NCBI GenBank assembly: GCA_002319915.1
Contig: DCFQ01000044.1
Location: 1-40,857 of the forward strand
Source of the DNA: Bacteroidales bacterium UBA1800
GTDB taxonomy: Bacteria; Bacteroidota; Bacteroidia; Bacteroidales; VadinHA17
DNA length: 40,857 nucleotides
Direction: 5' to 3'
In this document: positions 32,220 through 40,562 of the stretch, in pieces
Numbering within the stretch: position 1 is the stretch's first letter
Layout: each line of letters opens with the position of its first letter
Program-made: the position numbers and the translations under genes
Notes under the pieces: model-generated
What the model was told of the DNA's origin: nothing
Database searches by the model: none
Seen by the model: only the letters and a program-made list of their open reading frames with translations

Positions 32220-34478
32220 CTATTCGGAGAAATCCTCGACTCTCTTAATATTGTCGATCCCCCTGACATTCGAGATCTTGAGGATGAGGTTGTTAAGGTC
32301 CTGGGTATGATGCACGTACAGATCAATCGTGCCTTCAAAGATTCCGTCCTTGACGCTTATGTTGATATTGGTCATGTTGACTTTCAGCTCGGAAGAGATA
32401 ATATTGGTAATGTCATTAACGAGACCTATCCTGTCAACACCTGTCATGCTGATACGCGCAAGGAAAGAGACAAGCTTATGGATTGCCCACTTCACGGCGA
32501 TGATCCTGTTCCCCTCATTCGACATTATCCTTATTGCGACCGGGCATTTCGGCTTATGGATAATTATAGCCCCTTCCGGCGAGCGGTAGCCGACAACCTC
32601 ATCGCCCGGGATGGGATTGCAGCACTTGGCAATCTCATACGATTGGCCCGCGTCTTCAACATTCTCCCGTAAAAGGAAGGGAATGCTCCCGTCTATCTTT
32701 CCTTCCTTTTCAGTCTCCTCACCCTCCTCTTCCTTTTTGCCCTTTTTTGACCCGAGGAGCTTGAGTTCCCAGTACTTGATGACATTCTTTGTAGGATTCT
32801 TCCTGATTATCCTTCTCAGGTTATCCAGGTTGATAGTCCCAAGCTCGATACCGGAATAGAGTTCATCCTTGTTGGCAACATCGTAGGAAAGGATAAGCTT
32901 CCTGACTATTTCGGAGTTTGGCGACACTCCCAGCTCGGCGAGCCTGGTGTCGAGGATCTCCATCCCTTTCTGTATCCTGTTTACCGATTCGGTCTTAAGT
33001 GCATTCTTGATCCCTTCTTTTGCCTTTGAGGTCCTGACGAAAGAAAGCCATTCCTTTTCGGGTTTTGCGATCTCCGAAGTAATTATCTCGACCTGGTCGC
33101 CGCTCATCAGCATGGCGTTTATCGGGTTCAGCTTATAGTTTATCTTGGCGCCGATGGCCTTGTTGCCGATCTCGGTGTGGATCTCGTAAGCAAAATCGAG
33201 CGCGGATGCCCCTTTAGGCAGGCTGACGAGTGTCCCCTTCGGCGTGAATACCATGATCTCGGCTGAGAAGAGGTTCATTTTGAACTCATCAAGGAACTCG
33301 ATGGGATCCTCAAGCGGATTCTCGAGCATCATTTTGATCTTCTTTATCCATTTATCGAGCTCAGTTTCGGGAGTATTGTCACCCTTGTATTTATAGTGGG
33401 CGGCATAGCCTCTTTCGGCAATTTCGTCCATTCTTTTGCTCCTGATCTGAACTTCGACCCATCTTCCTTCCGGACCCATCACCGTGACGTGCAATGCCTC
33501 ATAGCCATTCGGCTTGGGCCTGCTGATCCAGTCACGGAGCCTGTCGGGCTTTGGCAGGTATGTATCGGTAATGATCGAATAGATGTTCCAGCAGGTAGTT
33601 TTTTCCGGTATGCCCGGGAGCGGGTCGAAAACTATCCTCACGGCAAGAACATCATAGACCTCCTCAAACGGGACATTTTTCGACTGCATCTTTTTCCATA
33701 TCGAAAAGATCGATTTCGGACGGCCGTTTATTTCAAATTTAAGTCCTGATTGTGTGATCTTTTCAATGATCGGCAGGCTGAACCTGTTGATGAGCGAATA
33801 GTATTTCTTTTCACCGTGCCTCAGTTTTGACGCTATTTCTTCATAGATCACCGGCTGGCGGTACTTGAAGCTGAGGTCCTCGAGCTCGCTTTTTATGGCG
33901 TAGAGGCCAAGGCGGTTGGCAAGCGGCGCGTAGAGGAAGATGGTCTCACCCGCCACTTTCATTTTCTTGTTTTCCGGCATGGAATCGAGGGTCCTCATAT
34001 TGTGGAGCCGGTCTGCAATCTTGATAATGATCACACGCAGGTCATCTGACAGGGTGAGAAGCATTCTCCTGAAGTTCTCCGCCTGCATCGATGATGAGGT
34101 ACCCTTGTTGTATGTGCCGGATATCTTTGTGAGCCCGTCAATCAAAGAGGCTATTTTAGGCCCGAATTCCCGCTTGACATCTTCGAGGGAATAATCGGTA
34201 TCTTCCACCACGTCATGCAGCAGTGCGGTGGCTATCGATCTAGCTCCGAGACCTATTTCCTGGTTAACGATCTTGGCAACCGCAATGGGATGGAGGACAT
34301 AAGGTTCCCCGGACTTCCGCCTCATGTTCCAGTGAGCTTCGTTTGCGACCTTAAATGCCTTGTCTATCAGCTCCCTGTCTCCGGGCTTGTTGCACCTCAG
34401 CAAATTCTTAGTCAAAGAATCATATTCCGACTGAATATGTTTTATGTCTTCCTCGTCAAAAATATCCTTGCTCCCCAT
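32220..34478 (-). CDS. Bifunctional (p)ppGpp synthetase/hydrolase (Rel)
   Basis: 752 residues. Controls the stringent response. The N-terminal HD hydrolase domain is intact (HPIAVAKIVNQE, ALLHDVVEDTDYSLEDVK, KIADRLHNMRTLDSM). The synthetase domain follows (GRPKSIFSIWKKM, VYDVLAVRIVFDPL, NGYEALHVTVMGPEGRWVEVQIR, AERGYAAHYKYKG). A TGS domain spans about 410-470 (VFTPKGTLVSLPKGASALDFAYEIH), and after a helical/zinc-finger region (YEIAKCCNPIPGDEVVGY) a C-terminal ACT domain ends the protein. The intact HD motif argues for a bifunctional enzyme. An acidic/lysine-rich insertion (KKGKKEEEGEETEKEGK, about residue 577) is unusual but within a linker. Confidence 0.95.
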   Translation of the reverse strand: MGSKDIFDEEDIKHIQSEYDSLTKNLLRCNKPGDRELIDKAFKVANEAHWNMRRKSGEPYVLHPIAVAKIVNQEIGLGARSIATALLHDVVEDTDYSLEDVKREFGPKIASLIDGLTKISGTYNKGTSSSMQAENFRRMLLTLSDDLRVIIIKIADRLHNMRTLDSMPENKKMKVAGETIFLYAPLANRLGLYAIKSELEDLSFKYRQPVIYEEIASKLRHGEKKYYSLINRFSLPIIEKITQSGLKFEINGRPKSIFSIWKKMQSKNVPFEEVYDVLAVRIVFDPLPGIPEKTTCWNIYSIITDTYLPKPDRLRDWISRPKPNGYEALHVTVMGPEGRWVEVQIRSKRMDEIAERGYAAHYKYKGDNTPETELDKWIKKIKMMLENPLEDPIEFLDEFKMNLFSAEIMVFTPKGTLVSLPKGASALDFAYEIHTEIGNKAIGAKINYKLNPINAMLMSGDQVEIITSEIAKPEKEWLSFVRTSKAKEGIKNALKTESVNRIQKGMEILDTRLAELGVSPNSEIVRKLILSYDVANKDELYSGIELGTINLDNLRRIIRKNPTKNVIKYWELKLLGSKKGKKEEEGEETEKEGKIDGSIPFLLRENVEDAGQSYEIAKCCNPIPGDEVVGYRSPEGAIIIHKPKCPVAIRIMSNEGNRIIAVKWAIHKLVSFLARISMTGVDRIGLVNDITNIISSELKVNMTNINISVKDGIFEGTIDLYVHHTQDLNNLILKISNVRGIDNIKRVEDFSE

Positions 34479-34510
34479 GCAAATTCACAATCTTTTTATG
34501 CTGCCAACTG

Positions 34511-34518
34511 CAAAGATA
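34511..34518 (-). promoter_or_regulatory. Candidate -7 promoter element for rel
   Basis: The minus strand reads TATCTTTG followed by CAG, an exact TAnnTTTG match 33 bases before the rel ATG. No clear -33 TTG at the expected distance. Confidence 0.42.
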
Positions 34519-34570
34519 GCTATTTTGTGCGAAATCCGGAGTGCCATGCCTGCCATGGGCCGGGGATATT

Positions 34571-36091
34571 CTATTTGTTCCTGTATATTGTTACCGTACC
34601 GGTCCTGAAGATATTCTTCTTCGTGAGAGTTCTTACCCGGAGCGACCAGATATAGGGTCCCTGAGGAAGGAGTTCTCCGTTTGCAGTGCCGTCCCATGCT
34701 TCCGAATAATTGGTCGTGTTGAAAACTACGCGGCCCTGCCTGTCGCTTACAACCAGGTGATAATCAACCGGTGTGAAGGTTATAACAGGACAGAACAGGT
34801 CATTCCTGAGATCGCCGTCAGGGGTGAAAAGGTTTGGAACGGTGATCGTTTCACTTATCTCGTAACATGATATCTCCGAGCTACTTTCACCTGCAATCCC
34901 GTGCGGATTGTTCTCCTCCGACGCAGTAACCCGGAAGCAAACATCCCCGGTGGCGACCAGGTGGATAATATCGGGGATGGAAATCATAAAGCTTGTATCG
35001 GAAGCCGGAATATCGGCATATTGGTTGAATCCGTCGCCTGTATCCATGAGAAGCCTGTATCCCGACACACTCCCGAGCCAGTCACGGTAGCCATTCCACC
35101 TGAGAACTATCTGATCGTTAACCACCTGGTAAGTTAGGACCATATTGGATGCGACATTTGATCCGGCAACGCTTGTTTCGCATGAGTTAAGGGCATTGAG
35201 CCTGTAAAAGTTCACTGCTTCAGGATCCGCGTCCTTGTCAGTGTAGGCTATAGTGCCGACACCTGCCCTGATGGTGGTGATCACTTCATAGGAACCCGTC
35301 ATGCCTGATTTTCTTTCCAGCGTATAGAGGTCAGTTTCAGCTGAAGGATCAACAGTGAATGACAGTGCTATCTCTCCGTCGGCCGTCACGGTTGCGAAAT
35401 CGGCATTTATCCATCCGGGCGGCTTCTGCATTGCCGCCGTCAGGCACGATTTTGAAGAGAGAGACACCTGGCTGTTTTCCATTGTCGCCTTAACCAGATA
35501 GCAATATGTCGATCCAATATTGAATGTGTCGACCGCAAATTGTCTGGATCCGTCAACGATATGACCTTTTGGCTCAAAGCTCCCGTTGTTTTCGGAGACC
35601 AGTACATCGTAACCCGAAACTTTATAAGGATAGGACAGATATTTATTCCAGCTGAGATTTATCTTCTTGTTGCAGGTATCAAGGACCACTTTACAGAATA
35701 TTGTATTCAGCCTGTTGGACAGAGGGCTTATATTTCCGGAATTATCGAAGGCGGCGATTACATATGATTCGCTTTCAAACGCAGTTTTAGGTCTGAAAGC
35801 TGAATATGATGAAGCTGCAGGGTTATAAAGGCTGTCGATATAATATCCTTCCCGTTTAATTGTATCATACTGATAGACAACGTAACCAGCAACATCAGTC
35901 GACGGGCTCAGATCCCATTTCATTTCCACAGATCCTGTTGAACTGTTTACGGTCACTCCCGTGAACAAAGGAGCAACCGGCCGCTCAAGATCCTGACCCC
36001 GCGACGGCGAAGCAACGACAAAAAGAGCCAGGGCGAGCAGGAAAAAGGCAGCCCGGTTTCTGTCAGCCTGCAATGATTTCGTAAAGATCAT
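34571..36091 (-). CDS. Type IX secretion cargo with fibronectin-like domains and type-B CTD
   Basis: 506 residues. A signal peptide is followed by mature protein from about residue 33 (ALALFVVASPSRGQ). Three to four fibronectin type III-like repeats fill the middle (VEMKWDLSPSTDVAGYVVYQYD, INLSWNKYLSYPYKVSGYDVLVSENNG, IVLRWNGYRDWLGSVSGYRLLMD). The C-terminus VPNLFTPDGDLRNDLFCP ... VSDRQGRVVFNT ... WDGTANGELLPQGPYIW is the gliding-motility-associated type-B sorting domain (CHU_C, TIGR04131). It is thus predicted to be secreted by the type IX system. The start is ATG at 36091; the upstream in-frame option is a TTG at 36115. It overlaps the upstream M16 gene by 29 bases. Confidence 0.9.
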   Translation of the reverse strand: MIFTKSLQADRNRAAFFLLALALFVVASPSRGQDLERPVAPLFTGVTVNSSTGSVEMKWDLSPSTDVAGYVVYQYDTIKREGYYIDSLYNPAASSYSAFRPKTAFESESYVIAAFDNSGNISPLSNRLNTIFCKVVLDTCNKKINLSWNKYLSYPYKVSGYDVLVSENNGSFEPKGHIVDGSRQFAVDTFNIGSTYCYLVKATMENSQVSLSSKSCLTAAMQKPPGWINADFATVTADGEIALSFTVDPSAETDLYTLERKSGMTGSYEVITTIRAGVGTIAYTDKDADPEAVNFYRLNALNSCETSVAGSNVASNMVLTYQVVNDQIVLRWNGYRDWLGSVSGYRLLMDTGDGFNQYADIPASDTSFMISIPDIIHLVATGDVCFRVTASEENNPHGIAGESSSEISCYEISETITVPNLFTPDGDLRNDLFCPVITFTPVDYHLVVSDRQGRVVFNTTNYSEAWDGTANGELLPQGPYIWSLRVRTLTKKNIFRTGTVTIYRNK

Positions 36092-37337
36092 CGATTTTGT
36101 AGTATGTATTGGCAAGGCTCCTGATCTCGTCAGGGCTTATAGTTTTTATCTTCTCTGCAAAAGCCTCATAGTAGCTGTTGTCGAGCCCGAATTCCCAGGC
36201 CGATTTAAAGCTTTCGGCAAGGGCGAATGGCCCGTCGAACATCCTCAGCAGGTCGCCCGACATATAATTCCTGACAATCTCCAGTTCATCGCGTTCCACA
36301 GGCTTTTCCTGGAGAAGCCTGATCTCCCTGTAGATCTCATCGACAGCAAGATCGGTCTTGTCTTTGGCAACCTCGGTGGAGATCACCTTAAACCCCGAAA
36401 GATCGAGTGATGTCACAAGAGAACTGATTCCATAAGTGTACCCCTTATCCTCCCGGATGTTCCTCATCAGTCTCGATCCGAAATACCCGCCAAGGATCAC
36501 GTTAAGGATTTTCAACCCGGGGTAGTCGGGATGTCGTTTGTTTATGGTCGGGCTTCCGATCCTTATGGCCGACTGGACGGCACCTTCCTTCCCGATCCTG
36601 GACTTTTTTTGCTGTTCCCCTTTAAGCTCCGGAGTGAACTCTTCAGTATATACATTCCCTGAACGAAGCGATCCGAAGTTTTCCCGTAGCAAATTGGCAG
36701 TATTCATTGGAATCCGCCCTGAAACGATTACTGTCATCCCTGAGGGATCGTAGTATTTTGAATGGAAGTCCCTGAGCACTGCGGGATGGAGTCCCTCAAA
36801 ATCTGATTCCTGCACCATATGCCCGTAGGGATGACCGCTGCCGAATATCGATTCAAAGAATTTTTCCATCGCAATGTTCTGGACACGCTCCCGGTTGATC
36901 ATGAACCAGCGCAGACGCTTTCTCATCAGGATATTCAGCTCCTTTTCAGGGAATGCCGGTTCGAACAGGATCTCCCTGATAAGTTCAAGCACCTTTTTGA
37001 TATGCCTTGAAAGGAAGTACGCAATCAATCCGGCATTATCCTTTTCTGCTGACAGGTTCAGGAATACCCCGTAGTAATCGAGCAGCCTCGTGATCTCTTC
37101 TGAAGTGTGCCTGAGCGATCCTTCAGTCAGCATCATATTGGTGGTGGTTGCCAGCAGCGGAATATATTCCTTGTCGATCCCGGCCCTGAAGATGAACTCG
37201 ATCCTCATCACGTCTTCGGTTCCGGCTTCGATCGTATAAACCGGCACCGAGTTCCTGAGACTGAGAAGGTTCACCTTTCCGGCGTTAAATGCTGTAAAGG
37301 GATTGAGCGGAGGTTGTTTACGTTTTGGCAGGCTCAT
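36063..37337 (-). CDS. M16 peptidase family, non-catalytic partner
   Basis: 424 residues. Zinc-peptidase fold of the M16 (insulinase/mitochondrial processing peptidase) family, but the HxxEH site is absent: where it should be, the sequence is DKEYIPLLATTTNMMLTEG. The C-terminal half keeps VLGGYFGSRLMRNIREDKGYTYGISS, including the Arg/Tyr substrate-contact pair characteristic of the second subunit of M16B heterodimers. It therefore probably pairs with the catalytic subunit encoded immediately upstream, with which it shares a 4-base ATGA overlap. No signal peptide is seen. Confidence 0.92.
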   Translation of the reverse strand: MSLPKRKQPPLNPFTAFNAGKVNLLSLRNSVPVYTIEAGTEDVMRIEFIFRAGIDKEYIPLLATTTNMMLTEGSLRHTSEEITRLLDYYGVFLNLSAEKDNAGLIAYFLSRHIKKVLELIREILFEPAFPEKELNILMRKRLRWFMINRERVQNIAMEKFFESIFGSGHPYGHMVQESDFEGLHPAVLRDFHSKYYDPSGMTVIVSGRIPMNTANLLRENFGSLRSGNVYTEEFTPELKGEQQKKSRIGKEGAVQSAIRIGSPTINKRHPDYPGLKILNVILGGYFGSRLMRNIREDKGYTYGISSLVTSLDLSGFKVISTEVAKDKTDLAVDEIYREIRLLQEKPVERDELEIVRNYMSGDLLRMFDGPFALAESFKSAWEFGLDNSYYEAFAEKIKTISPDEIRSLANTYYKIDDLYEIIAG

Positions 37338-38584
37338 TCCTGTTCCTTTTTTGATGAAAGATAGTAAAGGGTGCTGCAGTTTTCAGGAATAAGGTATTTT
37401 CTGGCAGCCTTCATGACCATCTCCCCGTCGGTCGACCGGTATCGTTCGACTTCCGTGTTGATAAGAGCCGGATCCCCAATCAATTCACAAAATGCCAGGT
37501 TCATTGCCTTATGGAGTATCCCGGTATTCAGTAAGACGGAGGATGATTCGAACTTATTCTTCACCTTTTCAATTTCGCCAGGATCGGGGACTTTGTCGAG
37601 CAGTTCATTAATTACATCATTGACAGATCTCTCCGCATCCTCAACCCTTACTCCCTCCATCAGTTTTCCTGTAACTACCATAAGTCCCGGATCAATATCC
37701 GCGGTAAGGAAGGCATTGATCTCACTGAAAAGGTTTTTTCCCCTTACCAGTTTGGTGTATAGTCTACCTGATTCCCCTCCGGCAAGAATATCGCTCAGAA
37801 GATCCATTACGTAAAAATCATCCGCTGTCCTCGGACACACATGCCAGGCTTTGTATATGGCGTCCGACGGCACGTTACGTTCAACGGTCATGATCCTTTC
37901 CGAGGTCTGGGTGGGTTCCGCAGGGATGTTCCTAGTTGCTGTTTTTCTTCGCGGTACGGGTCCGAACCATTTTTCGCTGAGGGCCCTGATGCGTTCGGTT
38001 GTCACATTCCCGGCAACGGCAATTATTGCATTGTTCGGTGCGTAGTGTGAGAAGAAGAATTCCCTGATATGCTCGAGTCTGGAATTTTTAACATGGTTGA
38101 TATCTAAGCCTATGGTGGGCCACCTGTAAGGATGAACCTTGAAGGCCAAAGGCCTCAGAAGGAGCAGGGAATCACCGTAAGGCTGATTCTTGTACCGCTG
38201 GTTGAATTCCTCCGTCACGACACTCTTCTGGATATCCAGGTTCCTCTGGGAGAAATCCAGCTCATCCATTCTGTCCGATTCCAGCCAGAAACCAGTCTCG
38301 ATGTTTTCTGCGGGTACTGTCAGGTAGTAATTGGTTATGTCGTTGTTGGTAAACGCATTGTTCTCACCGCCTGCCAGCTGAAGCGGAGTATCATACTCAG
38401 GGATATTCCGCGTGCCTCCGAACATCAGGTGCTCGAACAGGTGGGCAAGTCCGGTCATCTCCGGGTCTTCATCCCTCGAACCGACATCATATAAAATATT
38501 CATCGCCGTGAGGGGAGTGGATTCATCCCGGTGGACAATCACCCTGAGTCCGTTCTCGAGGCTGAAACTATCGAAATTGATCAT
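37334..38584 (-). CDS. M16 peptidase family, catalytic subunit
   Basis: 416 residues. The inverted zinc motif is present as HLFEH (48-52) in TGLAHLFEHLMFGGT, and the distal Glu lies in VVTEEFNQRYKNQPYGD (about residue 129). ENNAFTNNDITNYYLTVP is the conserved strand segment following it. The second domain (GESGRLYTKLVRGKNLFSEINAF) is shorter in substrate-contact residues than in the partner. Together the two subunits would form a hetero-oligomeric peptide-degrading clamp. No signal peptide is seen, so cytoplasm is likely. It is the first gene of the unit with its partner and the T9SS cargo gene. Confidence 0.93.
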   Translation of the reverse strand: MINFDSFSLENGLRVIVHRDESTPLTAMNILYDVGSRDEDPEMTGLAHLFEHLMFGGTRNIPEYDTPLQLAGGENNAFTNNDITNYYLTVPAENIETGFWLESDRMDELDFSQRNLDIQKSVVTEEFNQRYKNQPYGDSLLLLRPLAFKVHPYRWPTIGLDINHVKNSRLEHIREFFFSHYAPNNAIIAVAGNVTTERIRALSEKWFGPVPRRKTATRNIPAEPTQTSERIMTVERNVPSDAIYKAWHVCPRTADDFYVMDLLSDILAGGESGRLYTKLVRGKNLFSEINAFLTADIDPGLMVVTGKLMEGVRVEDAERSVNDVINELLDKVPDPGEIEKVKNKFESSSVLLNTGILHKAMNLAFCELIGDPALINTEVERYRSTDGEMVMKAARKYLIPENCSTLYYLSSKKEQE

Positions 38585-38608
38585 TTCAAAGCAGTGAGTT
38601 ACTGTTTA

Positions 38609-38616
38609 CAAACTTA
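38609..38616 (-). promoter_or_regulatory. Candidate -7 promoter element for the M16 pair
   Basis: The minus strand reads TAAGTTTG, an exact TAnnTTTG match 25 bases before the ATG at 38584. No TTG at the expected -33 distance. It lies back to back with the ClC promoter candidate at 38648. Confidence 0.4.
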
Positions 38617-38647
38617 ATTAAAAAAAGGAAAGGTCTTGTATTGTTCC

Positions 38648-38655
38648 TATATTTG
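38648..38655 (+). promoter_or_regulatory. Candidate -7 promoter element of the ClC gene, nearly at the start codon
   Basis: TATATTTG is an exact TAnnTTTG match, only 7 bases before the ATG at 38663. If it is used, transcription would begin almost at the start codon, giving a leaderless or near-leaderless mRNA. Confidence 0.4.
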
Positions 38656-38662
38656 CGCATCT

Positions 38663-40441
38663 ATGGCGTTAAAACCAGATCTCCGGAAATTATTGCAATC
38701 AAGCCTTCTCAGGGCAGGCGAGACCAGGATCGTGTATTTGCTCAGCCTGGCTGTTGGGCTGCTCAGCGCCCTGGCCGCGGTCCTTCTGAAGAATGCCATC
38801 CATTTTACAGGGAACCTGCTGGCAGGCGATACAATAAGGTATGGATCCGGAAGATTTGCGCTGGCCTTGTTTCCTGTCGCCGGGATGCTGCTGACAGTGA
38901 TCTTTGTGAAATATATCCTAAGGGACAATATCAGTCATGGGATCAGCAGGGTCCTCTATGCAATATCCAGGAAAAGGAGCATGCTCAGGAGTCACAACAC
39001 CTGGAGCTCAATTGTTGCCACGACCCTAACCATAGGATTCGGGGGATCGGTGGGAGCTGAAGCTCCGATAGTGCTTACAGGATCCTCTATCGGCTCTACG
39101 TTAGGAAGATACTTCAGGCTTAATTACCGGAACATAACTCTTCTTATAGGATGCGGAGCGGCAGGAGCGGTTTCAGGCATTTTCAAGGCCCCCGTGACGG
39201 GGATCATTTTTACACTGGAGGTCCTGATGCTGGACCTGACCACATCATCAATAGTGCCGCTGATGATCTCGTCGGTGACGGCAGCGGTCGTTGCCTACTT
39301 CCTGATGGGTCCGAAAGTACTTTTCTCATTTAGTATTACTGAGGCATTCCAAATGTCCAATATCCCATGGTACCTGCTGTTGGGAGTTATTTCGGGGCTT
39401 CTGTCGCTCTTTTTCTCAAAGATGACGCTTTTCATCGAGGCGGGTTATGAAAAGATCAGGAATGTGTTTATGCGCCTGCTCACCGGAGGAGTTCTACTTG
39501 GAGTGCTTATCTGGCTCTTCCCGGCTTTCTACGGTGAAGGTTATGACACGGTTATGCAGCTGCTGCAGGGGGATACGACCTCTGTTTTCGGCAGCAGCAT
39601 CTTCGAGAAATTCAGCAGCAATTACCTTGTTTTCATCGCATTCTTTCTCTGCCTGATATTCCTCAAGGTGGTTGCAAGCAGCTCAACCAACGGGGCCGGG
39701 GGAGTAGGGGGTATTTTTGCTCCGACTTTGTTTATAGGCGGAATAAACGGTTTCGTTGTTTCCAACCTGCTGAACCGGTTTGCCGGAGTAAACCTTCCTG
39801 ACAACAGGTTTGTGCTTGTCGGAATGGCCGGGATGATGGCTGGTGTGATGCATGCCCCGCTGACAGCTATTTTCCTTATCGCTGAGATCACCGGGGGGTA
39901 TGCCTTGCTTATTCCCCTTATCATGACCTCTGCAATTGCCTTTATCACGGCACGGGCGTTTGAAAAACATTCGATCTACCACGTTCAGTTGGCAAAGAGG
40001 GGAGACCTGATCACCCACGACAAGGACAAGGCTGTGCTTATAATGATGGACTGGAAGAAAGAGATCGAGACTGATCTTATTAAGGTCAGGTCGTCGGATA
40101 CCCTCGGTGACCTTGTCAAAATAATCTCAAGATCAAAAAGAAACCTTTTCCCGGTGGTCGACGAGCACAATGTTCTTGAAGGGATTGTACAGCTCGACGA
40201 TGTAAGGGAGATAATGTTCAATACTGAGATTTATAAGTCCACAACCGTCAGGGACCTGATGACAATACCGCCATCCTATCTGGATGTAAAAGAGAGCATT
40301 GATACCGTTATGGACACATTCACAAGGACTGGGGCATGGAACCTGCCTGTGCTTGACGGAGGTTACTATGTGGGCTTTCTTTCGCGGTCACGCATCTTCT
40401 CGACTTACCGCGACCTCCTGATCCAGTTCACGGGGGAATAG
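38663..40441 (+). CDS. ClC-family chloride channel/transporter with CBS pair
   Basis: 592 residues from the ATG at 38663. An integral inner-membrane protein with about ten hydrophobic segments, then two CBS domains (about 455-592: LIKVRSSDTLGDLVKIISRSKRNLFPVVDE; VRDLMTIPPSYLDVKESIDTVMDTF). The gating glutamate is Glu133 in GGSVGAEAPIV (family GxEGP-like). The anion-site strand GGVGGIFAPTLFIGG is present. In FKAPVTGIIFTLEVLML the position of the internal proton glutamate (Glu203 of E. coli ClC) is Val186, as in channel-type ClCs. The usual GSGIP is SHGIS. The CBS pair suggests regulation by adenine nucleotides. An upstream TTG start would add nine residues overlapping a promoter-like element and is less likely. 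Confidence 0.92.
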   Translation: MALKPDLRKLLQSSLLRAGETRIVYLLSLAVGLLSALAAVLLKNAIHFTGNLLAGDTIRYGSGRFALALFPVAGMLLTVIFVKYILRDNISHGISRVLYAISRKRSMLRSHNTWSSIVATTLTIGFGGSVGAEAPIVLTGSSIGSTLGRYFRLNYRNITLLIGCGAAGAVSGIFKAPVTGIIFTLEVLMLDLTTSSIVPLMISSVTAAVVAYFLMGPKVLFSFSITEAFQMSNIPWYLLLGVISGLLSLFFSKMTLFIEAGYEKIRNVFMRLLTGGVLLGVLIWLFPAFYGEGYDTVMQLLQGDTTSVFGSSIFEKFSSNYLVFIAFFLCLIFLKVVASSSTNGAGGVGGIFAPTLFIGGINGFVVSNLLNRFAGVNLPDNRFVLVGMAGMMAGVMHAPLTAIFLIAEITGGYALLIPLIMTSAIAFITARAFEKHSIYHVQLAKRGDLITHDKDKAVLIMMDWKKEIETDLIKVRSSDTLGDLVKIISRSKRNLFPVVDEHNVLEGIVQLDDVREIMFNTEIYKSTTVRDLMTIPPSYLDVKESIDTVMDTFTRTGAWNLPVLDGGYYVGFLSRSRIFSTYRDLLIQFTGE

Positions 40442-40480
40442 GAAATATCAACACAGGTATCATATCTGTTGTATATGCGC

Positions 40481-40488
40481 TATATTTG
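40481..40488 (+). promoter_or_regulatory. Candidate -7 promoter element for glyA
   Basis: TATATTTG, an exact TAnnTTTG match, lies 74 bases before the glyA ATG. The upstream context TTGTAT-N6-TATATTTGC is the same as before the ClC gene. Confidence 0.42.
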
Positions 40489-40562
40489 CCAGCACTATAC
40501 CGGACAGGCTGAGCTCCGCCCGGCCAGCCGGAAGATGGAAGGAAAACATCAAAATATAAAAA

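Noticed and set aside
34215..34655. Plus-strand open frame of 146 codons over the rel start.
   Set aside because: It is antisense to the rel N-terminus and the adjoining intergenic region and lacks any family signature.
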